Shown in pieces: positions 1 to 6,720 of a stretch of DNA of 16,728 nucleotides; the first letter of the stretch is position 1, and every line of letters starts with the position of its first letter. The notes beneath the pieces were generated by a model that saw nothing but the letters and a program-made list of their open reading frames with translations, had not been told where the DNA came from and did no database searches. The DNA lies in NCBI GenBank assembly GCA_913774795.1, contig CAJYIL010000082.1:1-16728 (forward strand). The letters are read 5' to 3'. Origin of the DNA: Pseudobdellovibrionaceae bacterium (GTDB lineage Bacteria; Bdellovibrionota; Bdellovibrionia; Bdellovibrionales; JAMPXM01). The position numbers and the translations under genes were made by a program.

Positions 1-1526
1 AAACGACGCACTCTGAACGTATTCGTTATTCCGAACACTGGACACAAGATGGGCCCGAGGTCTTGGCCGCCAGCTGCGATCTGAACATGGAAGGCATCAT
101 CTCGAAACGCGCGGATTCCCTTTATGAATCAGAGCGATCGGGAACATGGCTGAAAGCCAAGTGCGCGCACGGGCAAGAATTCATCATCGGCGGATTCTCG
201 GCGCCGAAAGGCGCACGTTTTGGATTCGGATCGTTGCTCCTTGGAGCGTACGATGACAACGATATGCTCCGATATGTCGGGCGGGTTGGAACTGGGTTTG
301 ACGGAGCACTTCTCGACGAGCTCTATGAGCGCCTTGAGAAAATGGCGATCGACCAAACTCCGTTCGATGTTGCCTCTCCGCGCGAACGCGACGTCACCTT
401 CGTGAAGCCCGAACTCGTTTGCCAGATTCGCTTCGCTGAATGGACGAAAGATAAAATGATCCGTCAGGCTGTCTTTGACGGGCTCAGAGAAGATAAGGAT
501 GCCAGCCTCGTGAAAATTGAAACCGAAGCCTCAACGACCAAAGCTAAACGGGCAGCCGCGAAGCGCGTCACCCTCGAGCACGCGCTCGCGAAGACTGTGA
601 AGACCGCGCGTTCGAAGTCGAAGACAGCGCCTTCGACCGATGGAAGAGAGAGCAACAAGTATCACCTCACGCATCCGGATAAAGTTTTGTATCCCGACAT
701 GGGGGTCACAAAACATCAGATGGCTGAGTATTACGAGAAAGTTTCGAAACTCATTCTTCCCCACATTGACGGGCGGCCGTTGAGTCTTGTGCGCTGCCCG
801 GATGGAGCGGGCAAAGAATGCTTCTTTCAAAAAAAGATGGGTTTCTTCAAACCAAAAGCGATCGAAGTTCAGCATCTAAAAGGCAAAGAACATAAAGAAG
901 AAATCCTCACGGTCGATGACAAGGCTGGCCTCTTCGAACTCGTGCAAATGGGAGTGCTCGAGATCCACAATTGGGGAACTCATGTTCCGCACATCACGAA
1001 AGCCGACTTGATAGTCTTCGATCTTGATCCGGATGAAGGCCTCACGTGGAAGAACGTCAAAGACGCGGCCTACGACGTGAGAGAGCTTCTCGAACAACTC
1101 AATTTGAAAACGTGGATTAAAACGACCGGCGGGAAGGGGCTGCACATCCATGTGCCGATCCTTCCCGAGCATTCGTTCGATGACATCAAGGCGTTCTCGC
1201 TTTCGGTCGTCCGTTACCTAGAGCAAAAATACCCAGATCGCTACACGTCGCAATCTTCTTTCGCCAAACGAAAGGGTCGTATCTTTCTTGATTACTTGAG
1301 AAATGGTTACGGAGCGACGAGCGTGGCTCCGTATTCACTGCGAGCAAAGGCGAAGGCGTCAGTTGCTTGCCCGATTGAGTGGGAGGAGTTGAGCCGTCTC
1401 AAAGGCGCCGACGTCTTCACGATTGAGAACATCGAGAGTCGCATCCGGAGCCGCAAGGATCCATGGCTCGGCTACTTCCGCGCCCGGCAGAGTCTCGACC
1501 TCGGCAGTCGCCGAAAGAAGCGCTGA
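1..1526 (+). CDS. ligD: LigD, NHEJ DNA ligase-polymerase (3' part)
   Basis: The reading frame is open from the window edge (first full codon at 3), so the N-terminus is missing. About 507 residues remain. They begin inside the ATP-dependent ligase domain: nucleotidyltransferase motif IV (EGIISKR) near residue 30 and motif V (WLKAKC) near 49, followed by the OB-fold. A Lys/Ala-rich linker (about 177-215) leads to the primase-polymerase domain from about 219. That domain shows the metal-binding FDLDPD (339-344), TTGGKGLHIHVP (374-385) and KRKGRIFLDYLRN (422-434). The order ligase then polymerase matches the Pseudomonas-type LigD, in which a phosphoesterase domain precedes the ligase; that part would lie outside the window. 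With Ku, LigD repairs double-strand breaks by end joining. The ending DPWLGYFRARQSL is typical of the family, so the 3' end is intact although a gene overlaps it on the other strand. Confidence 0.95.
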   Translation, partial: TTHSERIRYSEHWTQDGPEVLAASCDLNMEGIISKRADSLYESERSGTWLKAKCAHGQEFIIGGFSAPKGARFGFGSLLLGAYDDNDMLRYVGRVGTGFDGALLDELYERLEKMAIDQTPFDVASPRERDVTFVKPELVCQIRFAEWTKDKMIRQAVFDGLREDKDASLVKIETEASTTKAKRAAAKRVTLEHALAKTVKTARSKSKTAPSTDGRESNKYHLTHPDKVLYPDMGVTKHQMAEYYEKVSKLILPHIDGRPLSLVRCPDGAGKECFFQKKMGFFKPKAIEVQHLKGKEHKEEILTVDDKAGLFELVQMGVLEIHNWGTHVPHITKADLIVFDLDPDEGLTWKNVKDAAYDVRELLEQLNLKTWIKTTGGKGLHIHVPILPEHSFDDIKAFSLSVVRYLEQKYPDRYTSQSSFAKRKGRIFLDYLRNGYGATSVAPYSLRAKAKASVACPIEWEELSRLKGADVFTIENIESRIRSRKDPWLGYFRARQSLDLGSRRKKR

Positions 1527-1733
1527 TCCATCCGCATCAGTCGGCGCCGCGATATCCGCAGCCACGCGCTCGCGGATGGTGATGTGGAACTCTTTGTTGA
1601 GGTCCTTTAATTCCGCCATCGCTTCGTCTTTCGCGCCCATCAGTTCCGAGGCTGTTGCACGTGCCAGCTTTTCGGCCGCTTGCGCATTCGGAGCGATGAG
1701 AAGAAGAAGCGAAGTAAAGATGATGGCTTTCAT
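1359..1733 (-). CDS. Small exported protein overlapping the ligD tail
   Basis: This 124-residue protein belongs to no family I recognise. It starts with a clear signal peptide (MKAIIFTSLLLLIAPNAQAA) with a likely cut after AQA. The mature part is Ala/Glu-rich and probably helical, with ELMGAKDEAMAELKDLNKEFH near 30-50. The start is well supported: a perfect AGGAGG (1740-1745 on the opposite strand) sits 6 nt before the ATG. The last 168 nt (1359-1526) are antisense to the conserved end of ligD, so about 56 C-terminal residues are encoded opposite another real gene. The first 69 residues are the better supported part. The C-terminus may be a read-through after loss of an earlier stop. Role unknown, probably periplasmic. 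Confidence 0.65.
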   Translation of the reverse strand: MKAIIFTSLLLLIAPNAQAAEKLARATASELMGAKDEAMAELKDLNKEFHITIRERVAADIAAPTDADGSALLSATAEVETLPGAEVAEPWILAAPDATLDVLNREDVGAFETAQLLPLNRASN

Positions 1734-1891
1734 AACGGGCCTCCTGGCCTTAGGGGTTGGAGACGCATCCGCGCCTCATGTTGGTTTCGACACAAGTCGG
1801 CACCGAGATGGTTAGAGGTATGAAAAAGTTGGAGACCTCTGACGTCGTTCATCGCTAGGATCGTTTTCACACCCCCTGCTTAGGAGTTCCC

Positions 1892-2392
1892 GTGGCTACG
1901 ATCACCCTCAAAGGAAATACGATTCACACTTCAGGCACCTTGCCCGCAAAAGGTTCGGCGGCACCTTCATTCAAACTGGTTCGCACTGACTTAAGCGAAG
2001 TCACGCTCGAGACTTATGCCGGCAAAAAGAAAGTCTTAAACGTCTTTCCTTCGATCGATACGCCCACGTGTGCAACGAGTGTTCGTAAATTCAACGCCGA
2101 CGCAGCAAAAATGGCGAACACCGCGATCTTGAATATCTCGGCCGATCTTCCTTTTGCGCAAAAGCGTTTCTGTGGAGCGGAAGGGATCGAATCGGCCGAG
2201 GCGCTCTCGACATTCAGATCATCGTTTGCAAAAGACTACGGTCTCGCGATCGCGGATGGTCCTCTCGCGGGCCTCTGCTCACGCGCCGTGATCGTTCTCG
2301 ATGAGAAGAACAACGTTATCTATAGCGAACAAGTTCCCGAAATCGCGCAGGAGCCGAACTACGAGAGCGCCCTTCAGGCGATTCGCGGTTAG
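1892..2392 (+). CDS. tpx: Thiol peroxidase Tpx (atypical 2-Cys peroxiredoxin)
   Basis: A 166-residue protein of the usual Tpx length. Tpx reduces hydrogen peroxide and alkyl hydroperoxides with thioredoxin as reductant. The peroxidatic cysteine C60 lies in SIDTPTC with the conserved Thr three residues before it. The resolving cysteine C94 lies in RFCGAEGI, the spacing expected for the intramolecular disulfide of this family. The conserved Arg before the core strand is R131 (RAVIVLD). An extra cysteine, C129, is present. There is no signal peptide, so it should act in the cytoplasm. The start is GTG, preceded by TAGGAG (1881-1886) at 5-nt spacing. The TAG stop overlaps by 4 nt, tail to tail, the gene on the other strand. 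The upstream 158 bp must hold its promoter and that of the divergent small exported gene; I saw no convincing -35/-10 pair. Confidence 0.95.
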   Translation: MATITLKGNTIHTSGTLPAKGSAAPSFKLVRTDLSEVTLETYAGKKKVLNVFPSIDTPTCATSVRKFNADAAKMANTAILNISADLPFAQKRFCGAEGIESAEALSTFRSSFAKDYGLAIADGPLAGLCSRAVIVLDEKNNVIYSEQVPEIAQEPNYESALQAIRG

Positions 2393-3324
2393 AAACGGCG
2401 CGCGGTGAAGTCGACGATGATCTGGCGCACTTGCGCCTGCATCGCGGCCTCGTTGCAAGTGGCGTCGTAGAGCGGGTTCGGGATCTTGGCGCCCGTGCTG
2501 GTCACGGTGAGAGCATCAGCGCAGTGAAGGCCGTGGTCGGCTCCGTGCAGCCAGTGGTATTCGATGTTCGTCTTGCCTTGCTTATGGATTAAATCCATCG
2601 CGTCGAGACGGGCGCCTTCGACCCACAATGTTTCGTCAGCATCGCCGTTGAGCCAAACGATCGGGATGTGGAGCGCCTTCATCATGTCATAGGCTTGGTG
2701 CGTGTCGTACGAGTTGAGGTAAGCGTACGTCCAGTCGACGTAGTACTTCTCGAAGCTATCGTTGCCACGAACTTCTTCGTCGAAAAACTTTGCGAGCTTG
2801 TCGCGCTTTGGGCCCTCTGGCACACACATGAGTTCTTCGGTCATCCACGACTGAGTATTCCCTGAGATATCGATGTAGGCTTTAACGCGAGAATCGGCGA
2901 CCGCGACGTCAGGCGCAATGTAGGCGCCTTCGCTGATCGCACTCAGCAAGATGCGGGAGCCAGCCGGGATCAGGTCACGCATGATCGTCTGCGTATCGCG
3001 AATGCGCTGAGGGCGAAGCGAAGAGCGTTGAAACTCGTCGACACGGCAAGCTTCGTTGGTCTTCCCGATATCGGCGCCGGTTTTGCCGATAAGCAAAACG
3101 TTGAAAGCGCGGCCCGCGGTGAGCCACTTCAAAAAGCGAGAGTCAGAGATTTCGTAGAAGTTGCAGCCCGAGCCGGGCATGAGAACGAGCCAGTCAGTCG
3201 TTGATGCATTTGTCTCGATGGAGATCGGCGCGCGGCGGCCGTGATCGAGCGAGTAGTAATACGAGCGGGCAAACGATGTTGATGCGGCAAAGAAGCAAAC
3301 CAAAGCGGCTACATATTTATGCAT
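2389..3324 (-). CDS. Exported alpha/beta hydrolase-like protein
   Basis: A 311-residue protein with an N-terminal signal peptide (about 1-19, ending TSFA), so periplasmic or secreted. The likely nucleophile is S131 in SAISEGAY, an A-x-S-x-G variant of the nucleophile elbow. An acid candidate is D228/D230 in WLNGDADETLW and the likely catalytic His is H264 in HGADHGLH. The early MPGSGCNFYE (49-58) fits an oxyanion-hole loop of the fold. Cysteines at 54, 93, 167 and 268, plus one near the C-terminus, could form disulfides after export. The substrate cannot be read from the sequence; an esterase or peptidase-like role is possible. No strong Shine-Dalgarno is seen before the ATG. The gene shares its last 4 nt with tpx on the opposite strand. 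Confidence 0.75.
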   Translation of the reverse strand: MHKYVAALVCFFAASTSFARSYYYSLDHGRRAPISIETNASTTDWLVLMPGSGCNFYEISDSRFLKWLTAGRAFNVLLIGKTGADIGKTNEACRVDEFQRSSLRPQRIRDTQTIMRDLIPAGSRILLSAISEGAYIAPDVAVADSRVKAYIDISGNTQSWMTEELMCVPEGPKRDKLAKFFDEEVRGNDSFEKYYVDWTYAYLNSYDTHQAYDMMKALHIPIVWLNGDADETLWVEGARLDAMDLIHKQGKTNIEYHWLHGADHGLHCADALTVTSTGAKIPNPLYDATCNEAAMQAQVRQIIVDFTARRF

Positions 3325-3365
3325 GAGCTCGTTTTACAAAAATGGTTCCAAAATGCAACCAAGAA

Positions 3366-3387
3366 GCGGGCCCGCAACCGGGCCCGC
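3366..3387 (-). terminator. GC-rich hairpin after the 160-aa gene
   Basis: A perfect 9-bp stem (GCGGGCCCG / CGGGCCCGC) with a 4-nt loop lies 12 nt beyond the stop at 3400. Reading the minus strand, the stem is followed by a loosely T-rich tail (TTCTTGGTTGCATTTT). A run of nine T lies before the stem, not after it. It is a plausible but imperfect intrinsic terminator for the two-gene operon to its right, and it separates that operon from the hydrolase gene. Confidence 0.55.
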
Positions 3388-3399
3388 CGAAAAAAAAAT

Positions 3400-3882
3400 T
3401 TAGTGAGCGCCGAGAGCTTGGTCGGCCATGTTGCCCGCTTGTTGTGAGATGAACTCACGAGCGTATTTCGCAACCATTGGATTTGCGTAGTCGTAAGCCA
3501 TGCGAACGAACGCACGACCTTTTTCTGTCGAGAAGAGAGTCATCAAGAGACCGCCGGCAACCGCACCGATGGCCGCCGCACGAACGGGCGAGCCTTCGAT
3601 GTAAGTGCGAGCTTCGTCGAGAGCTGGACGAATCGAAGCGAGGATGTCCTGTTGACCACCTTGCGCTTGGAGTTGACCGCCGCGGCCCTGAGCGCCTGTG
3701 CGCTGTTGAGCTTGCGAACCCGATGCGCGCTGAGTGCCACGACCTTCTTGCGAACGGCCTTGGGCGCGCATTTGCGACGAAGACGACGATGAATCCATGT
3801 CCATCATCTCGTCATCTTGAGAATCGAAATCTTGGTCTTGTTGCGAGCGGCCTGTGTTGCGTTGTTGCTTGTTTTTAGCCAT
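3400..3882 (-). CDS. Small membrane-anchored protein with disordered Gln/Ser-rich N-terminus
   Basis: A 160-residue protein in two parts. Residues 1-78 are low complexity, rich in Gln, Ser, Gly and Arg, with an acidic stretch (DFDSQDDEMMDMD) and a run of six serines, so probably disordered. Residues 79-97 form an amphipathic helix, followed by a Gly/Ala-rich membrane helix (98-117, around RAAAIGAVAGGLLMTLF). The part after it, STEKGRAFVRMAY, is positively charged, and an amphipathic tail follows. The arrangement recalls DUF883/ElaB/YqjD-type proteins, which tether ribosomes to the inner membrane in E. coli, but here the membrane helix is not C-terminal, so the match is by shape only. The start has AGGAGG 8 nt upstream. 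It lies 24 nt after the 129-aa gene in the same orientation and is probably co-transcribed with it. Confidence 0.8.
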   Translation of the reverse strand: MAKNKQQRNTGRSQQDQDFDSQDDEMMDMDSSSSSSQMRAQGRSQEGRGTQRASGSQAQQRTGAQGRGGQLQAQGGQQDILASIRPALDEARTYIEGSPVRAAAIGAVAGGLLMTLFSTEKGRAFVRMAYDYANPMVAKYAREFISQQAGNMADQALGAH

Positions 3883-3906
3883 TTGAAAATCCTCCTTAAT
3901 TTAAAA

Positions 3907-4296
3907 TTAGATGCGGTCTTGAGCGCGTTGGCGTGATGGACGTTGACGATCCGAAGTCGCGATTTCGTCTTCAGATGAAGCACCGAAGTACTCACCGAAG
4001 TTATCTTGCGCGAGGCGAGCAACCGAAGTCGCCGCTGTGCGGATGAGGCTACGGCCTGCCGCGCTCGAAACGAGAGCGAGGATGCCGGCGCCTGCGAGAG
4101 CGAGACCAGCTGTTTGGAGGCTGACGTTGTCTTCAACGTAGTCGCGAGCGCGCGCGAACGAGAAGCCTTCTTCGTTCGAAGACGACTCAGATTTAGTTTG
4201 TGCCGACGCGCGGGCGCCGCGAGCCGAACCCGATTTAGACGAAGACGAGCGAGCTGATTTTGCGCCCGAAGAGCGAGACGATTTTGTGCGAGCCAT
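3907..4296 (-). CDS. Small basic membrane protein, first gene of the pair
   Basis: A 129-residue protein built like its downstream neighbour. Residues 1-40 are a Ser/Lys/Arg/Ala-rich, strongly basic segment resembling histone-H1-like tails. A short amphipathic piece (GFSFARARDYVEDN) leads to an Ala/Gly/Leu-rich membrane helix at about 58-80 (AGLALAGAGILALVSSAAGR). A second amphipathic helix follows (SLIRTAATSVARLAQDNFGEYF), then a charged C-terminus. The basic tail could bind nucleic acid, ribosomes or anionic lipids; this is inference. The start ATG has AAGGA 9 nt upstream. It is divergent from the exported bcp gene, with a 160-bp shared promoter region. No known family is recognised with confidence. 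Confidence 0.78.
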   Translation of the reverse strand: MARTKSSRSSGAKSARSSSSKSGSARGARASAQTKSESSSNEEGFSFARARDYVEDNVSLQTAGLALAGAGILALVSSAAGRSLIRTAATSVARLAQDNFGEYFGASSEDEIATSDRQRPSRQRAQDRI

Positions 4297-4332
4297 GGTT
4301 TGTTCCTTTCATGAACGGACAATGACCCACAG

Positions 4333-4406
4333 GTTAACGAAAACCTGATCGAGATATGCTTAGGCGCGACCACGATTGCGCGCTGTTTTATGCAAACTTC
4401 GTTAAC
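4333..4406. promoter_or_regulatory. Inverted repeat GTTAACGAA / TTCGTTAAC in the divergent promoter region
   Basis: GTTAACGAA (4333-4341) and its exact reverse complement TTCGTTAAC (4398-4406) are separated by 56 bp in the 160-bp gap between the small-membrane-protein operon (minus) and bcp (plus). Because GTTAAC is itself palindromic, both arms also read as direct copies of GTTAACGA. This looks like two operator half-sites for a factor acting on both promoters. The factor is unknown. Confidence 0.4.
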
Positions 4407-4417
4407 GACAAGTCCAC

Positions 4418-4439
4418 AACTCGAGAGCATGCTCGAGTT
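4418..4439 (+). promoter_or_regulatory. AACTCGAG-6 nt-CTCGAGTT palindrome before the bcp RBS
   Basis: Perfect 8-bp arms with a 6-nt spacer (AGCATG) end 3 nt before the AAGGAG ribosome binding site of bcp. It could be an operator for a dimeric repressor or an RNA hairpin in the 5' leader. It resembles no peroxide-response box I know. Confidence 0.35.
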
Positions 4440-4456
4440 TCAAGGAGAGAAAAGAC

Positions 4457-4984
4457 ATGGCACATATGATATTGGGAACTTTGGTATCACTTTTCATCGG
4501 CTTCGCGCCGAATGCCCAGGCCGCGGCCGACCTCAAGGTGGGCGATCCAGCGCCAACTTTCAAAGCGAAAACCGACGCCGGGACCGAGTTCGATCTCCAG
4601 AGCCGAAAAGGCAAATGGACCGTCCTCTACTTCTATCCGAAGGCGGGAACTCCGGGCTGTACGACGCAAGCTTGCGCTTACCGCGACAACATCAAAAAGG
4701 TTCAGGCTCAGGGAGCTGAAATTTTTGGGATTAGCGCGGATGACGTTGCCGACCAAGCGAAGTTCAAAAAAGAGCATCAGTTAAACTTCACTCTGCTTGC
4801 CGATCCGAAAGACGACGTGATTAACCTCTACGGATCAAAAATGCCGATCATGTCGATGAGCAAACGCTGGACGTTCATCATCGATCCTGATTTGAAAATT
4901 CGATCGATTGAAAAAGACGTTGATCCGGCGGTCGACGCGTTGAAGACGGCCGAAAAAATCGCCGCCTTTAAGTCGAAGAATTAA
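4457..4984 (+). CDS. bcp: Exported peroxiredoxin of the Bcp/PrxQ family
   Basis: A 175-residue thioredoxin-fold peroxidase. Residues 1-22 are a signal peptide (hydrophobic core ILGTLVSLFIGF, likely cut after AQA), which standard cytoplasmic Bcp lacks, so this copy should work in the periplasm. The mature domain starts LKVGDPAPTFKAKTDAG. C68 in KAGTPGCTTQAC is the peroxidatic cysteine and C73, five residues later, the resolving one, the spacing typical of PrxQ-type enzymes. Further family marks are YFYPKAGTPG and LLADPKDDVINLYG. It detoxifies hydroperoxides; its periplasmic reductant is not in the window. The first ATG is chosen because AAGGAG lies about 9 nt upstream; a second ATG at 4466 is possible. 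The TAA overlaps by 4 nt the stop of the EEP gene on the other strand. Confidence 0.93.
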   Translation: MAHMILGTLVSLFIGFAPNAQAAADLKVGDPAPTFKAKTDAGTEFDLQSRKGKWTVLYFYPKAGTPGCTTQACAYRDNIKKVQAQGAEIFGISADDVADQAKFKKEHQLNFTLLADPKDDVINLYGSKMPIMSMSKRWTFIIDPDLKIRSIEKDVDPAVDALKTAEKIAAFKSKN

Positions 4985-5943
4985 ATCACGAACCGCGCGT
5001 AGACCGCGTAGTGATCGCTCAGCGGTGTTCGACCTTGAGCGTCTGCGCGGCCCGTGCAAGACCACGGGAGCACCACCGGTTGCGCCATCGAGCGACCGGT
5101 CTCGAGCGTTTTCAATGTACTCGACGCCATAATATGATCGATGCGCGCGGAGTTTTGATCCCACTCCGAAATTCCGTATTCATACCAATTCATCCAGCGA
5201 ATCACGCGGGCCGGGTACGAGACGAGCGTGTTTGTTTCTTCGGACCACGTGTTTGCGGCCTCGTTCCCGAACGGCTTCAAACCACGAGACGTAAAGACCG
5301 GCAGAATCGTGTCTTCCCAAATCGTTTTCGCCGACGAATATTTCTCAGAGCGGTAGCTCATGTTCGGCCCTGCATTGAAATCGCCGGCAAAGATGATCGG
5401 ATAACCTGTCTTCAAAACTGCATCGAGAAAACGCGCGATGAGATTGAACTGCTCGCGGTGCTGCGGGAGAAAGCCGCTCGAATCGCTATAAGAAGTGTGA
5501 ACGTTCGAAATGACAACGGGCCCTTTATCGGATTGCACCGTCACCGTACGAATGCCGCGGTAGGCGTGATCATCGTCGGGGAACTGCACGAACGTGTGCT
5601 TTAGGACTTTCATGTTCGTGATGATGATTTCGCCGTTGTACGCGACATCTTCGTACATCGCCGGATACATCGAGAACCCTTTTTCGGTCGCGATCCGTTT
5701 GTAAGTTTCGAACCCGTAGCGTGTCCAAACTTCTTGAAGCAAGATCGCGAAGTGAACCCTGGGATCGAGATCGAGAAGTTGCTGGGCTTGAGGTTCGGTT
5801 CGTTCGGTCGTGCAAGGAACAAGATTGAAGCCGGTACTCGTTAAAAGCCCCGCATTATACGAGATCACCCGAATTTCTTCGGCTTGGCTCGTGTATCCGA
5901 TCGTGACCAAACAGATGAGGAAAAGTCGAAAAGGTGTGAGCAC
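4981..5943 (-). CDS. Exported endonuclease/exonuclease/phosphatase-family protein
   Basis: A 320-residue protein with a signal peptide (1-21, ending TSQA). It carries the full EEP catalytic set: N30 in VISYNAG, E71 in ILLQEVW, H149 in SNVHTSY, D188 and N190 in FAGDFNAGP, D269/H270 in ARIDHIMAS, and D310/H311 in PLSDHYAVY. This family includes DNase I, sphingomyelinases and inositol phosphatases; all cleave phosphodiesters or phosphate esters with a divalent metal. The export signal and the long insert (about 193-265, rich in Trp/Tyr such as IRWMNWYEYG) would fit a secreted nuclease or a sphingomyelinase-like phospholipase. The sequence does not decide between them. The start is GTG with AGGGGG 6 nt upstream, and that site falls in one arm of a hairpin. 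Confidence 0.85.
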   Translation of the reverse strand: MLTPFRLFLICLVTIGYTSQAEEIRVISYNAGLLTSTGFNLVPCTTERTEPQAQQLLDLDPRVHFAILLQEVWTRYGFETYKRIATEKGFSMYPAMYEDVAYNGEIIITNMKVLKHTFVQFPDDDHAYRGIRTVTVQSDKGPVVISNVHTSYSDSSGFLPQHREQFNLIARFLDAVLKTGYPIIFAGDFNAGPNMSYRSEKYSSAKTIWEDTILPVFTSRGLKPFGNEAANTWSEETNTLVSYPARVIRWMNWYEYGISEWDQNSARIDHIMASSTLKTLETGRSMAQPVVLPWSCTGRADAQGRTPLSDHYAVYARFVI

Positions 5944-5950
5944 CTAGAAC

Positions 5951-5990
5951 CCCCTGCGGATTGACGTTTTAGGACGTCTTTCGTCAGGGG
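5951..5990 (-). promoter_or_regulatory. Two-step hairpin over the RBS of the EEP gene
   Basis: Outer arms CCCCTG (5951-5956) and CAGGGG (5985-5990) enclose an inner stem GACGT/ACGTC (5963-5967 and 5974-5978). On the minus strand the last arm supplies most of the AGGGGG ribosome binding site of the EEP gene. It lies 34 nt beyond the stop of the preceding minus-strand gene. It could be a weak terminator for that gene, a translation control hairpin, or both. Confidence 0.35.
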
Positions 5991-6024
5991 TGCATATGTT
6001 GATTTGGTGATTGAAAACTTTGGA

Positions 6025-6720
6025 TCAGACTTGGGTCGCCGCTTTGGCGAAACGCTCGGGAATGCGCTCGGTCACCGGTTCGCCGTGGGCGACCGTGATG
6101 ATGGTTAAATCAGTTCGGTGCGACTGATCGGAGAGCCATTGGTGAAACTTCTTGCGGTCATCTAAAAGCAGCATTTTGTTCGAAGGCGGTGAACGGAAGG
6201 CACCCACCCGGCCGATGAGGCTTAAGAATTTCCCAAGGATTCCGTGCGTGTGCTCGACGTTGACGAGCAAATCGTTAAAGACCATGGCTTTGCCGCTCGC
6301 AAGCGGAAGCTCATAAGCAAGCTCGATCGGCTTTGCTCCCGGCATCGTGATCGCTTTAACTTCAGAGCCCTGGAACTCGTTTTCGCACGAGTTGTCGACC
6401 GCGACGACGTCGCTGACTTTTTTACGGGCCGCTTCGGGGCAAACAACTTTGATATGGGGATAAGTCTGTTTATAAACGGGGGCATCGAGACGGTGCATGG
6501 TCGACGGAACCACGAGATACGCGGGCCGCCCGAACGATTCGAGCTGGCGTTGGCGTCTTTCATCGAGCGCTATGGCGGAGTGAATCCAGAGATCCCCATT
6601 GCGCATCCGGAAAACCGTCATGGTTCTCGGGAGAGGCATGTGGTGTGGGAGTTCGCCTTCCAGAATCCAGAGGTTTGCGTCGAGTTGTTTGAAATCGCCG
6701 TGTTTGAGTTCGGTTTTCAT
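6025..6720 (-). CDS. DUF4336-like protein (degenerate metallo-beta-lactamase fold)
   Basis: A 231-residue cytoplasmic protein. The run from DANLWILEGEL through GDLWIHSAIAL to LVVPSTMHRLDAPVYK matches the DUF4336 pattern, a branch of the metallo-beta-lactamase fold that has lost most metal ligands. Where active enzymes have HxHxDH, this protein has STMHRLD (H76, D79). Other positions of the fold are still visible: VFNDLLVNVEH (D150, H157) and ITVAHGEPV (H212). Classical hydrolase activity is therefore doubtful. Its ATG overlaps the TGA of the upstream flavoprotein gene (ATGA, 6717-6720), so the two are translationally coupled and probably act together. AAGGAG lies 11 nt upstream, inside the flavoprotein gene. 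I assign the family by pattern only. Confidence 0.7.
   Translation of the reverse strand: MKTELKHGDFKQLDANLWILEGELPHHMPLPRTMTVFRMRNGDLWIHSAIALDERRQRQLESFGRPAYLVVPSTMHRLDAPVYKQTYPHIKVVCPEAARKKVSDVVAVDNSCENEFQGSEVKAITMPGAKPIELAYELPLASGKAMVFNDLLVNVEHTHGILGKFLSLIGRVGAFRSPPSNKMLLLDDRKKFHQWLSDQSHRTDLTIITVAHGEPVTERIPERFAKAATQV

Noticed and set aside
1814..1840. AGAGGT/ACCTCT inverted repeat upstream of tpx
   Set aside because: Only 6-bp arms around a 15-nt loop and no T-run. It is too weak to call an operator or terminator, and it lacks the CGC part of the HNH-linked palindromes.
3804..4430. 208-codon minus-strand frame across the small membrane protein genes
   Set aside because: It covers parts of both better-supported genes in another frame, is Arg/Leu/Ser-rich, and has no RBS. 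The 129- and 160-codon genes have ribosome binding sites and membrane helices.
4457..4525. Identical APNAQAA signal-peptide end in Bcp and the 124-residue exported protein
   Set aside because: Signal-peptide ends are short and alike (AxA rule), and nothing else in the two proteins matches, so no common origin can be claimed.
5011..5604. 197-codon plus-strand frame opposite the EEP gene
   Set aside because: Antisense shadow, Arg-rich, without RBS; the EEP gene has all catalytic motifs.
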